DNA from: an uncultured Lachnospiraceae bacterium
GTDB taxonomy: Bacteria > Bacillota > Clostridia > Lachnospirales > Lachnospiraceae
NCBI GenBank assembly: GCA_947177925.1
Contig: CAMWWJ010000038.1
Location: 1-15,628 of the forward strand
Length of the DNA: 15,628 bases
Direction: 5' to 3'
Within the stretch, counting starts at the first letter, position 1; the number at the start of each line of letters is the position of its first letter. Of this stretch, positions 7,788 to 14,226 are shown piece by piece. Under the pieces are notes generated by a model, which made no database searches, was not told where the DNA came from, and worked only from the letters and a program-made list of their open reading frames with translations. The position numbers were made by a program, and so were the translations under genes.

Positions 7788-7994
7788 CTATTTGCTTGTA
7801 ACACCGTATTTTTTATTGAACTTATCAATACGACCATCGGCTCTGGCAGACTTCTGTTGACCTGTGTAGAATGAATGACATTTAGAACAGATTTCAACGT
7901 GAATATCTTCCTTGGTGGAACCGGTTACAAATGTGTTGCCACAGTTGCAGGTTACAGTTGCTTGATAGTACTCTGGATGGATTCCTTCTTTCAT
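7788..7994 (-). CDS. rpmE: 50S ribosomal protein L31 (zinc-binding form)
   Basis: Small ribosomal protein (68 residues) of the large subunit at the central protuberance, where it helps bridge the subunits. It begins M-K-E-G-I-H-P-E-Y, the usual L31 start, and carries four cysteines (C16, C18, C36, C39) that identify the C+ type able to bind zinc. The other type, lacking cysteines, replaces it under zinc shortage in many bacteria. ATG at 7994 is preceded at 6 bases by AGAGGTG. A GTG three codons upstream is in frame but lies in that site. It is flanked by its own promoter and terminator, so it is expressed as a single gene as well as perhaps by readthrough from rho. Confidence 0.97.
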   Translation of the reverse strand: MKEGIHPEYYQATVTCNCGNTFVTGSTKEDIHVEICSKCHSFYTGQQKSARADGRIDKFNKKYGVTSK

Positions 7995-8014
7995 CTCTTT
8001 CACCTCTCTATGAT

Positions 8015-8060
8015 AGCTTCCCGCTGTAAATCCCTATCCACACCGATTTACAATGAAGCT
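8015..8060 (-). promoter_or_regulatory. Structured 5' leader of rpmE (candidate L31 autoregulatory RNA)
   Basis: On the minus-strand transcript, an outer helix AGCTTC/GAAGCT (8055-8060 with 8015-8020) encloses an inner perfect 8-bp helix TGTAAATC/GATTTACA (8045-8052 with 8025-8032). The inner helix has a 12-nt loop, GGTGTGGATAGG, and an asymmetric internal loop of AT against GCGG separates the two. The structure ends about 7 nt before the rpmE ribosome binding site (8001-8007) and lies downstream of the rpmE promoter. Ribosomal-protein leaders are known for L31 in several phyla, including Firmicutes. I infer, but cannot confirm, that this is one, with L31 as ligand. Confidence 0.6.
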
Positions 8061-8090
8061 CTTTCTTCGTTTTACATAAACAGCTTTTTA

Positions 8091-8119
8091 AGTATATCAT
8101 AGGTTTTTCAGTTATGCAA
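8091..8119 (-). promoter_or_regulatory. Sigma-A promoter of rpmE
   Basis: On the minus strand: TTGCAT (8114-8119), a 17-bp spacer, TATACT (8091-8096). Expected start near 8084, giving a 5' untranslated region of about 90 nt that contains the paired leader. The -35 lies only 3 bp past the stop of the broken gtrA-like gene. Confidence 0.75.
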
Positions 8120-8122
8120 TAG

Positions 8123-8505
8123 CTAATTTTTTCTTTTCTCTTCTTTTTTTACACTTTTTTTGCGAAATGCCCAAAACTTATTTAACAGAAAGTTAAGGGG
8201 TATTGTAATTAGCAGGTTAATAATTGGTGCGATTTCCTTTGGCAGATGTATGATTTCCACCCATAACACAAGCAGTATATTGGCTAAGACCACTCCTGTT
8301 CCCGAAAATGCACCTTTAACTGAAGAACAAGCACATAGACCACATAGGCAATCACCGTATTGGAAACCCCTACCAGTCCAAACTTGACAAACTGCAGGAA
8401 ATTTTCCCATTGCTTTTCCGTCAGTTCGATTCCAAGCACTTTTTTTATGACAAACTCCATGACTGCCAATAAGGCGTTCCAAAGAGCTTTCCCTATCTTG
8501 TCCAT
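8123..8505 (-). pseudogene. GtrA-like membrane protein, disrupted by internal deletion and frame change
   Basis: The first frame (8505 to about 8284) starts at ATG 8505 after GGAGG and encodes the N-terminus and first helix of a GtrA-like protein (E-N-F-L-Q-F-V-K-F-G-L-V-G-V-S-N-T-V-I-A-Y). It then hits a stop at TGG-TCT-TAG. The -1 frame over the same region resumes near 8320 with what looks like the third and fourth helices of the family (T-G-V-V-L-A-N-I-L-L-V-L-W-V-E, then P-L-N-F-L-L-N-K-F-W-A-F-R-K-K) and stops at 8123. The second helix and its following N-x-x-F-x-F segment are absent, so about 40-50 codons seem deleted at the join near 8320. No slippery heptamer is seen, so programmed frameshifting is unlikely. 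Intact members are thought to move lipid-linked sugars across the membrane. It lies 25 bp after rho. Confidence 0.72.
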
Positions 8506-8530
8506 GTTTCCTCCGCTACCTAAACAGTTC

Positions 8531-9889
8531 TTAAATAAATTTTATTTTCTTAACCATCTGCACAAGCTCACCGTTGTTTCTTGTCCTAACGAACATATCC
8601 AATATTTTTTCTACCGCCTCGTCGGATTTCATTCCATTTAAAGCTTTTCTCATGATGTTCACGGCTTCCATCTCTTCCGGCATAAGCAGAAGATCCTCTC
8701 TCCTTGTACCGGATTTTGGTATGTCAAGGGCCGGAAACACTCTCTTTTCAGAAAGCTTTCTGTCAAGAACCAGCTCCATGTTGCCGGTTCCCTTAAATTC
8801 TTCATATACTACATCATCCATCTTTGAACCGGTATCTACCAGCGCTGTCGCCAGAATCGTCAGGCTTCCGCCCTCTCTCATATTCCTTGCCGCACCGAAA
8901 ATACGCTTTGGCATATGAAGTGCAGAAGGATCAAGTCCGCCTGATAAGGTCCGTCCGCTTGGCGGTACTACCTGGTTATATGCTCTTGTAAGACGGGTAA
9001 TGCTGTCTAACAGGATCATAACATCCTTTTTATGCTCTACAAGGCGCTTTGCCCGCTCAATTACCATTTCCGACACCCTTTTATGATGCTCCGGCAATTC
9101 GTCAAATGTAGAATAGATGACTTCCACATTGGGACCTTCAATAGCCTCTCTGATATCGGTTACCTCTTCCGGACGTTCATCAATCAGAAGGATGATCATA
9201 TGCATATTGGGATTATTTACCTTAACTGACTTTGCCACCTCTTTTAACAGGGTGGTCTTACCTGCCTTTGGCGGGGAAACAATCATTCCTCTCTGTCCTT
9301 TACCAACAGGGCTGATCAAATCCACGATACGCATAGCCACGGAAGCCCCCGGCCGTTCCAGCTTCAGCCGTTCATTGGGGAAAATCGGCGTCATATCTTC
9401 AAAATTGTGGCGGGTCTCAATTACGGAAGGATGGTAATCATTGATGGATTTTACATATAATAATGCACTGAATTTTTCCGCCTGGGTCTTAATCCTTGTA
9501 TTGCCTTCAATGATATCTCCTGTCTTCATTCCAAATCTGCGGATCTGGCTGGGTGCCACGTACACATCACTGTCTCCCGGCAGATAATTGGCTGACCGGA
9601 TAAATCCAAAACCATCCGGCATGACCTCTAAAATTCCTTTTACCGTAATGCCGCTGTCCAACTCCGTATTTACAGCATCGGAACCGCTTTTGACCGCTGG
9701 CTTTTCAGGCTGCTTTTCAGGTTGCTTTTCCGCCGCTTTTCTTTTCTCCGCTTCCTTCTCCTTTTCATCCTCCGCAAGCATTGCCTCCACAACGTCCGCC
9801 TTCTTCATTCCGGAAATCCCTTTGATCCCCCGGCTTTTGGCAATTTCCTTTAAATCCGCTAAAGCCAGTGATTCATACTTTTCTCTCAT
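8531..9889 (-). CDS. rho: Transcription termination factor Rho
   Basis: Hexameric RNA-dependent ATPase/translocase that ends transcription of untranslated RNA. The 452-residue protein has an N-terminal Rho_N helix bundle (1-40), a charged linker (40-80) with repeats of E-K-Q-P, and a cold-shock-like primary RNA-binding domain (83-155) with G-F-G-F at 93-96. The ATPase core has Walker A P-P-K-A-G-K-T-T (206-213), L-I-D-E-R-P-E-E with catalytic Glu238, D-S-I-T-R with Asp295, and the Q-loop/R-loop region V-P-P-S-G-R-T-L-S-G-G (308-318). I chose ATG at 9889 (GAGGAG 5 bases before), matching the usual M-R-E-K-Y-E-S-L start. An in-frame ATG at 9943, with AAGGA upstream, would add 18 residues and cannot be excluded. 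The only open neighbour downstream is the gtrA remnant. Confidence 0.97.
   Translation of the reverse strand: MREKYESLALADLKEIAKSRGIKGISGMKKADVVEAMLAEDEKEKEAEKRKAAEKQPEKQPEKPAVKSGSDAVNTELDSGITVKGILEVMPDGFGFIRSANYLPGDSDVYVAPSQIRRFGMKTGDIIEGNTRIKTQAEKFSALLYVKSINDYHPSVIETRHNFEDMTPIFPNERLKLERPGASVAMRIVDLISPVGKGQRGMIVSPPKAGKTTLLKEVAKSVKVNNPNMHMIILLIDERPEEVTDIREAIEGPNVEVIYSTFDELPEHHKRVSEMVIERAKRLVEHKKDVMILLDSITRLTRAYNQVVPPSGRTLSGGLDPSALHMPKRIFGAARNMREGGSLTILATALVDTGSKMDDVVYEEFKGTGNMELVLDRKLSEKRVFPALDIPKSGTRREDLLLMPEEMEAVNIMRKALNGMKSDEAVEKILDMFVRTRNNGELVQMVKKIKFI
9700..9735 (-). repeat. Degenerate 12-bp tandem repeat in the rho linker
   Basis: Three imperfect 12-bp copies beginning GCTTTTC on the plus strand (9700, 9712, 9724). 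The first two differ at one base. On the coding strand they give the E-K-Q-P-E-K-Q-P-E-K-P linker between the Rho N-terminal and RNA-binding domains. The unit length preserves frame, so copy number could vary harmlessly. Confidence 0.6.
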
Positions 9890-9959
9890 ACTTTCTCCTC
9901 TCCATGCATTCTGCCGTCTCATAAAAATGACGTGCCCGTCCATTGCTTTTCCTTATTTT

Positions 9960-9986
9960 CCGCTAAAGACAGGTGCACTTTAGCAG
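9960..9986 (-). other. Hairpin in the rho leader
   Basis: On the minus strand CTGCTAAAG and CTTTAGCGG form a 9-bp stem (one G-U pair) with a 9-nt loop, about 70 nt before the rho start codon. No T-tract follows on the minus strand, so it is not a terminator of standard form. It could be an RNA structural element in rho control, but it is short and I put little weight on it. Confidence 0.35.
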
Positions 9987-10094
9987 AACCGTTTTATGTA
10001 AAATTTCGACTTTTATGACTCAATCTTTTCATCTTTTTGTAAATTGCTTTTTATTGATTGCTTATTGTGGGAATCTCTTGTAGATAGTACTCGA

Positions 10095-10122
10095 TTGTCC
10101 AAGATACAGATATTAGTATACA
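10095..10122 (+). promoter_or_regulatory. Possible upstream promoter for malic enzyme
   Basis: TTGTCC, a 16-bp spacer, then TATACA, each four of six to consensus. The -10 overlaps the rho -10 on the opposite strand. If used, the transcript would carry the 77-bp inverted-repeat element as a long hairpin in its leader. Confidence 0.25.
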
Positions 10123-10143
10123 GCATGGCTTGGAAAATAGCAA
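10115..10143 (-). promoter_or_regulatory. Candidate sigma-A promoter of rho
   Basis: Minus strand: TTGCTA (10138-10143), a 17-bp spacer, TATACT (10115-10120). Four of six and five of six matches with ideal spacing. The leader to the rho ATG would be about 220 nt, long enough for the self-regulation known for rho in other bacteria. Confidence 0.5.
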
Positions 10144-10171
10144 AGAATTTTTTGGAACTAACCCTTCTTGC

Positions 10172-10248
10172 GTAACAGTTCAGCCCGCAGCTTTCTGCCA
10201 AGAGCCCGTCCCGGTGCCTGTGAAGAAAGCTGCGGGCTGAACTGTTAC
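10172..10248. mobile_element. MITE-like element, 77 bp, with perfect 25-bp terminal inverted repeats
   Basis: Left arm 10172-10196 and right arm 10224-10248 are exact reverse complements over 25 bp (outer end GTAACAGTTCAG), separated by a 27-nt centre. An identical 8-bp sequence, CTTCTTGC, flanks the element at 10164-10171 and 10249-10256, as expected for a target-site duplication; it is 9 bp if the outermost C is shared. There is no coding capacity, so it would move only with a transposase in trans. As RNA or single-stranded DNA it would fold into a very stable hairpin. It has no T-tract and is not a normal terminator. A second copy is not present in this window. Confidence 0.65.
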
Positions 10249-10252
10249 CTTC

Positions 10253-10281
10253 TTGCAATCAAAGAGCAAATATTATAAGAT
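10253..10281 (+). promoter_or_regulatory. Possible proximal promoter for malic enzyme
   Basis: TTGCAA (10253-10258), a 17-bp spacer, TAAGAT (10276-10281); alternatively TATAAG at 10274 with a 15-bp spacer. The -35 begins inside the right copy of the 8-bp direct repeat, so the inverted-repeat element would abut it. Both boxes are imperfect. Confidence 0.3.
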
Positions 10282-10323
10282 ATTAGACGGAATACAAATT
10301 TGGATAAGGAGAGGATTTATAGA

Positions 10324-11475
10324 ATGACAGTAAATGAAAAAGCGCTAAAGCTTCATGAAGAATGGAACGGCAAATTGGAAACCGTTTCTAAAACACCTGT
10401 AAAATCAAGAGAGGATCTGTCACTTGCGTATACTCCCGGTGTTGCGGAACCCTGTAAGGTAATTGCAAAGAACCCGGAAGCTGCCTATACATATACTATG
10501 AAATCCAACACTGTTGCGGTTATTTCCGATGGAAGCGCCGTATTGGGCCTTGGTAATATCGGGCCTTTAGCCGCCATGCCGGTCATGGAAGGAAAGGCAG
10601 TGTTGTTTAAAGAATTCGGCGGAGTCAATGCGGTCCCCATCTGCCTCGATACACAGGATACGGAGGAAATCATCAAAACGGTTTCCTATCTGGCTCCTTC
10701 CTACGGTGGAATCAACTTAGAGGATATCAGCGCTCCCAGATGCTTTGAAATCGAGGAACGGTTAAAGGAAATGCTGGATATTCCCGTATTTCATGATGAC
10801 CAGCATGGAACTGCTATCGTGGTGTTAGCCGGTATCATCAATGCTTTAAAGGTGGTAGGAAAAGAAAAGGAAAGCTGCAAGGTTGTAGTAAATGGTGCCG
10901 GAAGCGCCGGTGTTGCCATTACAAAGCTGCTTCTCACTTATGGTTTCAAAAATGTGATCATGTGTGACAAGGTCGGAATTATTTCCAAAGAAACCGAAGG
11001 CTTAAACTGGATGCAGCAGAAAATGACAGAGGTCACCAACCCCAATAATGAAACCGGCTCTTTGGCGGATGCTTTAAAGAATGCGGATATTTTCGTGGGC
11101 GTTTCCGCACCGGACATTGTTTCACCCGAAATGGTCGCTTCCATGGCAAAGGATTCCATTTTATTTGCTATGGCAAATCCGGTTCCTGAAATCATGCCGG
11201 ATGCAGCAAAGGCTGCCGGAGCAAAGGTAGTAGGCACAGGACGTTCTGATTTTCCAAATCAGGTAAATAATGTGGTTGCCTTCCCTGGTATTTTCAAAGG
11301 GGCTTTAGAAGGTCGCGCTACCCAGATTACCGAGGAAATGAAATTGGCCGCTGCCCTTGCCATTGCAGGTCTGGTGCCGGAAGACGAGTTAAATGAAGAC
11401 AATATTATGCCTGAAGCCTTCAATCCAAAGGTTGCAGAGGTTGTTGCTGAAGCTGTAAAAAGCCACATAAAATAG
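10324..11475 (+). CDS. Malic enzyme (oxaloacetate-decarboxylating), short form
   Basis: Oxidative decarboxylation of malate to pyruvate with reduction of NAD(P)+, linking the C4 acids to pyruvate metabolism in the cytoplasm. The 383-residue protein is the compact prokaryotic form. It has a malic N-domain with catalytic Tyr36 in Y-T-P-G-V-A, S-D-G-S-A-V-L-G-L-G-N-I-G (68-80), Lys91 in E-G-K-A-V-L-F-K, metal ligands E132/D133 and D158 in H-D-D-Q-H-G-T-A, then the NAD-binding G-A-G-S-A-G at 191-196. Coenzyme preference cannot be decided by eye. The start is ATG 10324 after AAGGAGAGG; a TTG at 10300 is in frame but lies upstream of that site. The next gene begins one base after the TAG. Confidence 0.95.
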   Translation: MTVNEKALKLHEEWNGKLETVSKTPVKSREDLSLAYTPGVAEPCKVIAKNPEAAYTYTMKSNTVAVISDGSAVLGLGNIGPLAAMPVMEGKAVLFKEFGGVNAVPICLDTQDTEEIIKTVSYLAPSYGGINLEDISAPRCFEIEERLKEMLDIPVFHDDQHGTAIVVLAGIINALKVVGKEKESCKVVVNGAGSAGVAITKLLLTYGFKNVIMCDKVGIISKETEGLNWMQQKMTEVTNPNNETGSLADALKNADIFVGVSAPDIVSPEMVASMAKDSILFAMANPVPEIMPDAAKAAGAKVVGTGRSDFPNQVNNVVAFPGIFKGALEGRATQITEEMKLAAALAIAGLVPEDELNEDNIMPEAFNPKVAEVVAEAVKSHIK

Positions 11476-11476
11476 C

Positions 11477-12400
11477 ATGAAGCCTTATTACACCCTTTCC
11501 GATTATTTAAAAAATGTTTACGGGGAGAAAATATATAAGATTGCATTAGACGGAGGATTTACCTGCCCTAATCGGGACGGTACCCTTGCTACCGGAGGAT
11601 GCATCTTTTGCAGCAAAGGAGGCAGCGGCGAATTTGCTGTTCCTGCTCAGGGACTTAGCATTGACCAGCAGATTACAGCCGGTCTGTCTCTTTTTCATGA
11701 AAAGAAAACCGGAAACAGCTTCATTGCCTATTTTCAGGCATATACCAATACCTATGGACCTGTTTCCAAACTGGAAAAACTTTATCGGGAAGCGCTGCTT
11801 CATCCCTGTATCGTTGGGATTTCCATTGCCACAAGACCGGACTGTCTGGGGGAAGAGGTTCTTTTTCTTTTTTCCATGCTGAAAAAAGAATTCCCTCACA
11901 AGTTCATATGGGTGGAACTTGGGCTGCAGACAGTTTCCGAAAGAACTGCTGCTTATATCCGAAGAGGCTATCCCCTTTCAGTCTGTACGGAAGCCATAAA
12001 GAAGCTTCATGCCCTATCCATTCCAATAATTCTCCATCTGATCATCGGCCTTCCCGGGGAAGGGGCCAGACAGGTATTGGAGAGCATAGATTATGTAAAC
12101 CGCCAGGCAGTCTTTGGAGTAAAATTACAGCTTCTTCATATTTTAAAGCATACGGATTTGGCAGAGGAATACCTGCTTGGCCGTATCCACCCCTTGTCCA
12201 AAGAAGAGTATTTACATATACTTACAAGTGCCATTATTCATTTGTCTCCTGAGATTACCGTACACCGGGTTACCGGAGACGGTCCAAAGGAGCTTCTGCT
12301 CGCTCCCTTATGGAGCTTAAATAAGAGAGATGTGCTGAACTCTCTCCACAAAAAAATGAAACTGGAACATGCTTATCAGGGAAAGGAGTTTTCCATATGA
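11477..12400 (+). CDS. TIGR01212 family radical SAM protein (YtqA/YhcC type)
   Basis: Radical S-adenosylmethionine enzyme of 307 residues. The 4Fe-4S cluster motif is atypically spaced, as in this family: C30, C42 and C45 within T-C-P-N-R-D-G-T ... G-G-C-I-F-C. Further family features are A-Y-F-Q-A-Y-T-N-T-Y-G-P (84-95), I-A-T-R-P-D-C (near 117-123), L-G-L-Q-T near 148 and H-L-I-I-G-L-P-G-E near 186-194. I recall that the Bacillus homologue YtqA has been linked to synthesis of the wobble modification mnm5s2U in tRNA (as MnmL), often next to the methyltransferase YtqB; no such partner is present here, so the role is inference. The start is one base after the malic enzyme stop with no clear ribosome binding site, suggesting translational re-initiation. 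It overlaps DUF4364 by ATGA. Confidence 0.93.
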   Translation: MKPYYTLSDYLKNVYGEKIYKIALDGGFTCPNRDGTLATGGCIFCSKGGSGEFAVPAQGLSIDQQITAGLSLFHEKKTGNSFIAYFQAYTNTYGPVSKLEKLYREALLHPCIVGISIATRPDCLGEEVLFLFSMLKKEFPHKFIWVELGLQTVSERTAAYIRRGYPLSVCTEAIKKLHALSIPIILHLIIGLPGEGARQVLESIDYVNRQAVFGVKLQLLHILKHTDLAEEYLLGRIHPLSKEEYLHILTSAIIHLSPEITVHRVTGDGPKELLLAPLWSLNKRDVLNSLHKKMKLEHAYQGKEFSI

Positions 12401-12912
12401 CCCAGGAACCATTGACCTTATACAAGCTGATCGTGCTTTATATGCTGGAACGGGTAAATTTTCCCCTTACCAAAGCACAAATCAGCGACTTTATCTTAGA
12501 AAAAGAATATACGAATTTTCTTACTCTTCAACAGGCCATTTCCGAATTGACCGATTCGGGAATGGTCATTGCCACTACGATAGGAAACCGTACCCAGCTC
12601 CATATTACGGAGGAAGGCGCAAATACCTTATCCTTTTTCCAGAACCGGATTTCAAATGCCATTAAGGAAGATATCCGGATCTATTTAAAGGAAAACTCCC
12701 TTGCGCTTCGCAATGAAGTTTCCATTACCTCCGAATATTACCGCACCTCTAACGGGGAATATGCGGCACATTTGTCCGCAAAAGAAAAGAACACGGACTT
12801 GGTTGACATAACCTTATCTGTGCCCTTCGAGGAAATGGCTTCCTCCATTTGTGATAACTGGCAGAAAAAGAACCAGGAAATTTACAAGTATTTGACAGAA
12901 CAATTATTTTAA
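12397..12912 (+). CDS. DUF4364 family protein, predicted winged helix
   Basis: A 171-residue protein of a family common in clostridia, function unknown. The N-terminal ~80 residues look like a winged helix-turn-helix: L-Y-K-L-I-V-L-Y-M-L-E, T-K-A-Q-I-S-D-F-I-L, then L-Q-Q-A-I-S-E-L-T-D-S-G-M-V and a T-x-L-H-I-T-E-E-G-A wing. This suggests DNA binding, perhaps regulatory. The C-terminal half has beta-type sequence and no known motif. The start overlaps the radical SAM stop by four bases (ATGA), with AAAGGAG 9 bases upstream. The last nine bases overlap the convergent phosphodiesterase gene. No intrinsic terminator is seen after it. Confidence 0.88.
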   Translation: MTQEPLTLYKLIVLYMLERVNFPLTKAQISDFILEKEYTNFLTLQQAISELTDSGMVIATTIGNRTQLHITEEGANTLSFFQNRISNAIKEDIRIYLKENSLALRNEVSITSEYYRTSNGEYAAHLSAKEKNTDLVDITLSVPFEEMASSICDNWQKKNQEIYKYLTEQLF

Positions 12913-14226
12913 AATCTCCTTTACTACTCTGCCGTCCACTTCTCCCAAGTCTACCTGCAAAAGCTTTGCCAAAGTAACACCTTCATCCCACAGATACATA
13001 TGGGGAATGGAAACATTCTCCCTAATTCCATAGCCCTTTGCCAGAAAGAAGGTTTGATACCCTTCTTTTTCCGGCAAATATCCATGACTGCCTCTCATCT
13101 TTCCTTTCTTCACATCCTTGACTGACAAAGTCAATGCTTCGAATTCATCCAGATAATAAACTCCCTTTTTGGCTTCTATAAAATAGACGCATCTGTCATC
13201 GGCTCCCTTTTCTCCCGCTTCCCTGCCCGTATATATTCTTTCAATTCCATATATTTCCTGGGTTTTACATTTTTCTAACAAGGCTGTCAGTTTTTCATAA
13301 GCCTCTTTATTCGGTCTTTTTTTCTCATTGGCATAAATATAACAGGTACCGTCACAGTTTTTAGCCAGGAACTGATAGTCCGTGATTTTTTGTCCTTTCG
13401 TTTTTAAAAATCCCTGCTCTTTGAATAAGTAATTGAAATAAACAACCCGCTCCACATCCATCTGATAGTGGTCTCCCAATACAACCAGCGTAGTCTTATC
13501 CATATCTCCTGTCTCTTCCAGGGCAGTGAACAATTCCCCCAATCGTTGATCATGGCGTCCGAGAGCTGCCCTTGCCTTTTGGTGATGTACTCCATAAATA
13601 TGCCGGTTGGTGTCCACATCTGTATAATGAATCAGCATCATATCAGGACGATAGTTTTTGATCGTATACAGGGCGGACTGGTGTACAAAATTATCCAGAG
13701 CCGGCTGTCTGACTCCATCCCTTAAGTGTCCGAACCGTTTCAAAAGGGCAAGCTCATAGGACATAGTTCCATTGAATGCGGAGACCATGATCTGATTCTG
13801 CCACGGGCGATTGGCAAGTACCTCCGGCAGATTATAATGTATCCTGCTTCTGGCAGTGACCGGCCATAACAGGGCTGCCGTTTTGTAGCCTTTTTTAATT
13901 GCTTCATCATAAAGGGTGGTGCCTTTTACGTACTTTCTCTGCCACATCCAGTCCGGTGCAGGCCGCTTTGGCTGCACAAGCGTATTATTGAACACACCGT
14001 GATGAATGGGCTTTTTCCCCGTAACGATGGAGGTATGTGCCGGATAAGTAATGGATGGGCAGACACTTTCCACATGCTCACACACCGCCGCATCTTCATA
14101 AAGACTTTTAAAATTAGGAAGAGTTTTTAAAAATGCCAGGTCCTCACTTCCAACCGCATCTAAGGATACAATAATAAGCCGGTGGTCCTTGTGTATTTTC
14201 CTTGCTCTTTTTTTACTTGGCTTCAT
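12904..14226 (-). CDS. Nucleotide pyrophosphatase/phosphodiesterase (alkaline phosphatase superfamily)
   Basis: Metal-dependent phosphodiesterase of the NPP type (PF01663-like), 440 residues, without a signal peptide or membrane helix, so probably cytoplasmic. The two-metal site is complete by eye: D23 in V-S-L-D-A-V-G, nucleophile T60 in P-S-I-T-Y-P-A-H-T-S, D205 and H209 in D-V-D-T-N-R-H, D252-H253 in L-G-D-H-Y-Q-M, and H381 in G-S-H-G-Y. The more usual S-D-H-G-M is altered to G-D-H-Y-Q-M here, though both ligands remain. The natural substrate is unknown. I chose ATG 14226. A GTG at 14235 is in frame but only 2 bases from the AAGGA site. The start lies 14 bp inside the end of rarA, so the pair is likely co-translated. 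Confidence 0.9.
   Translation of the reverse strand: MKPSKKRARKIHKDHRLIIVSLDAVGSEDLAFLKTLPNFKSLYEDAAVCEHVESVCPSITYPAHTSIVTGKKPIHHGVFNNTLVQPKRPAPDWMWQRKYVKGTTLYDEAIKKGYKTAALLWPVTARSRIHYNLPEVLANRPWQNQIMVSAFNGTMSYELALLKRFGHLRDGVRQPALDNFVHQSALYTIKNYRPDMMLIHYTDVDTNRHIYGVHHQKARAALGRHDQRLGELFTALEETGDMDKTTLVVLGDHYQMDVERVVYFNYLFKEQGFLKTKGQKITDYQFLAKNCDGTCYIYANEKKRPNKEAYEKLTALLEKCKTQEIYGIERIYTGREAGEKGADDRCVYFIEAKKGVYYLDEFEALTLSVKDVKKGKMRGSHGYLPEKEGYQTFFLAKGYGIRENVSIPHMYLWDEGVTLAKLLQVDLGEVDGRVVKEILK

Larger units (their letters stand above)
9890..10323. other. 434-bp divergent intergenic region between rho and malic enzyme
   Basis: The region contains the rho promoter and a roughly 220-nt leader on the minus strand, candidate plus-strand promoters for malic enzyme, and a MITE-like insertion. 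An 81-codon minus frame at 10013-10258 runs through the insertion and shows no protein-like character, so I do not call it a gene. Confidence 0.7.

Noticed and set aside
8284..8330. Programmed -1 frameshift in the gtrA-like gene
   Set aside because: The junction reads CTT-CAG-TTA-AAG with no X-XXY-YYZ slippery heptamer or clear downstream stimulatory structure, and a whole helix is missing, so a deletion explains it better.
10172..10248. Inverted repeat as an intrinsic terminator
   Set aside because: The stem is long enough, but neither side has a T-tract and no gene ends nearby; both flanking genes diverge from it.
10013..10258. 81-codon minus-strand open frame between rho and malic enzyme
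   Set aside because: Runs through the inverted-repeat element and the rho promoter and leader; the sequence has no protein-like pattern and no ribosome binding site.
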